A DNA stretch of 64,000 nucleotides, taken from the NCBI RefSeq assembly GCF_006575665.1, contig NZ_CP041253.1, positions 625,501-689,500 of the forward strand, given 5' to 3'. Source of the DNA: Echinicola soli. Lineage in GTDB: Bacteria > Bacteroidota > Bacteroidia > Cytophagales > Cyclobacteriaceae. Under the pieces are notes generated by a model that was given only the letters and a program-made list of their open reading frames with translations, searched no databases and was not told the DNA's origin. The position numbers and the translations under genes were made by a program. Within the stretch, counting starts at the first letter, position 1, and each line of letters starts with the position of its first letter. Positions 63,741-64,000 of the stretch are shown here, piece after piece.

Positions 63741-64000
63741 CTAATTTCTCATATCAAAGCCCCAATTCAGCTTTTTCCGCAAGGTATCAAAGAAGCTGTA
63801 ATCGTGGAACTTAACCAATCTCGCCACAAATTTTTCCCGCTTGACCTTTAGCTTCACGGAAGCATCCACCGCCGTAGACCGGGAGTCCAATGATATCAAA
63901 AACTTCTTGCTTCTTCCTTCTATTGAAAAGGTGATTTCACTTTCCTCTGACACGATCATGGGCCTCACGTTCAAATTATGTGGGCTCACCGGTGTAATGA
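63741..64000 (-). CDS. nadK: NAD kinase, C-terminal part (truncated by the window)
   Basis: The visible frame reads PVSPHNLNVRPMIVSEES, the conserved C-terminal strand of NAD kinase, then the end of the enzyme. The start and the GGDG motif lie beyond the window. Its place just before DUF6089, uppS and bamA is the usual order in this phylum. Confidence 0.85.
   Translation of the reverse strand, partial: ITPVSPHNLNVRPMIVSEESEITFSIEGRSKKFLISLDSRSTAVDASVKLKVKREKFVARLVKFHDYSFFDTLRKKLNWGFDMRN

Overview
The window is chromosomal DNA of a gliding member of the Bacteroidota, most likely order Cytophagales near Echinicola, Algoriphagus or Cyclobacterium. The phylum is supported by a gldK-gldL-gldM-gldN cluster behind a PorP-like gene, an SprE/PorW lipoprotein, an ATP synthase operon that lacks atpD and atpC, DUF4271, DUF6089 and DUF4197 proteins, the NadK-DUF6089-UppS-BamA-OmpH-OmpH block, and TAnnTTTG promoter elements. 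The genus is a guess from general resemblance.

Layout. 1-0.9 kb: lipA. 1-6 kb (minus): an accessory operon whose first gene looks like a Bacteroidota version of the Bacillus SDP cannibalism toxin system: an SdpC-like toxin precursor, SdpA, SdpB and two SdpI-like immunity proteins, followed by a membrane-anchored transglutaminase-like protein. The toxin gene and one immunity gene are each put out of frame at a run of nine A. 6-8 kb: a frameshifted Wzy/O-antigen-ligase-TPR gene. 8.4-15.6 kb (minus): ATP synthase genes atpB-E-F-H-A-G with AtpI/AtpZ-like proteins, a bactofilin and an M23 peptidase. 15.7-22.7 kb (plus): SprE/PorW, a class A PBP, a MITE-like hairpin and uvrC. 22.7-32 kb (minus): gldN, gldM, gldL, gldK, porP, hemD, DUF4271 and an Omp85-type protein. 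32-40 kb (plus): hemW, a DUF721 protein, an unusual tRNA-like RNA, a 1436-residue AsmA-like protein and pheS. 40-44.5 kb (minus): three overlapping SurA/PpiC-type genes. 44.6-47.5 kb (minus): an RsbW/STAS/SpoIIE partner-switching set. 47.5-50 kb: a DUF4197 lipoprotein and 1.6 kb of repeat-rich intergenic DNA, with a 186-bp tandem repeat and a second small tRNA-like RNA gene that has its own promoter and terminator. 50-58 kb: rluD, a PLP-dependent desulfhydrase/deaminase, a HEAT-like protein, a DUF2179 protein, an MFS transporter, hemH, a DUF4168 protein and thioredoxin. 58.2-64 kb (minus): the outer-membrane biogenesis block, ending in a truncated nadK.

Much of the window serves the cell envelope: type IX secretion and gliding (sprE, porP, gldKLMN), outer-membrane protein assembly (BamA, two Skp/OmpH proteins, the Omp85-type protein, SurA-like chaperones), peptidoglycan (UppS, PBP1A, M23, bactofilin), plus ATP synthesis and heme (hemD, hemH, hemW). 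The most unusual parts are the SDP-like operon with its A9 tracts and the two noncanonical tRNA-like RNA genes.
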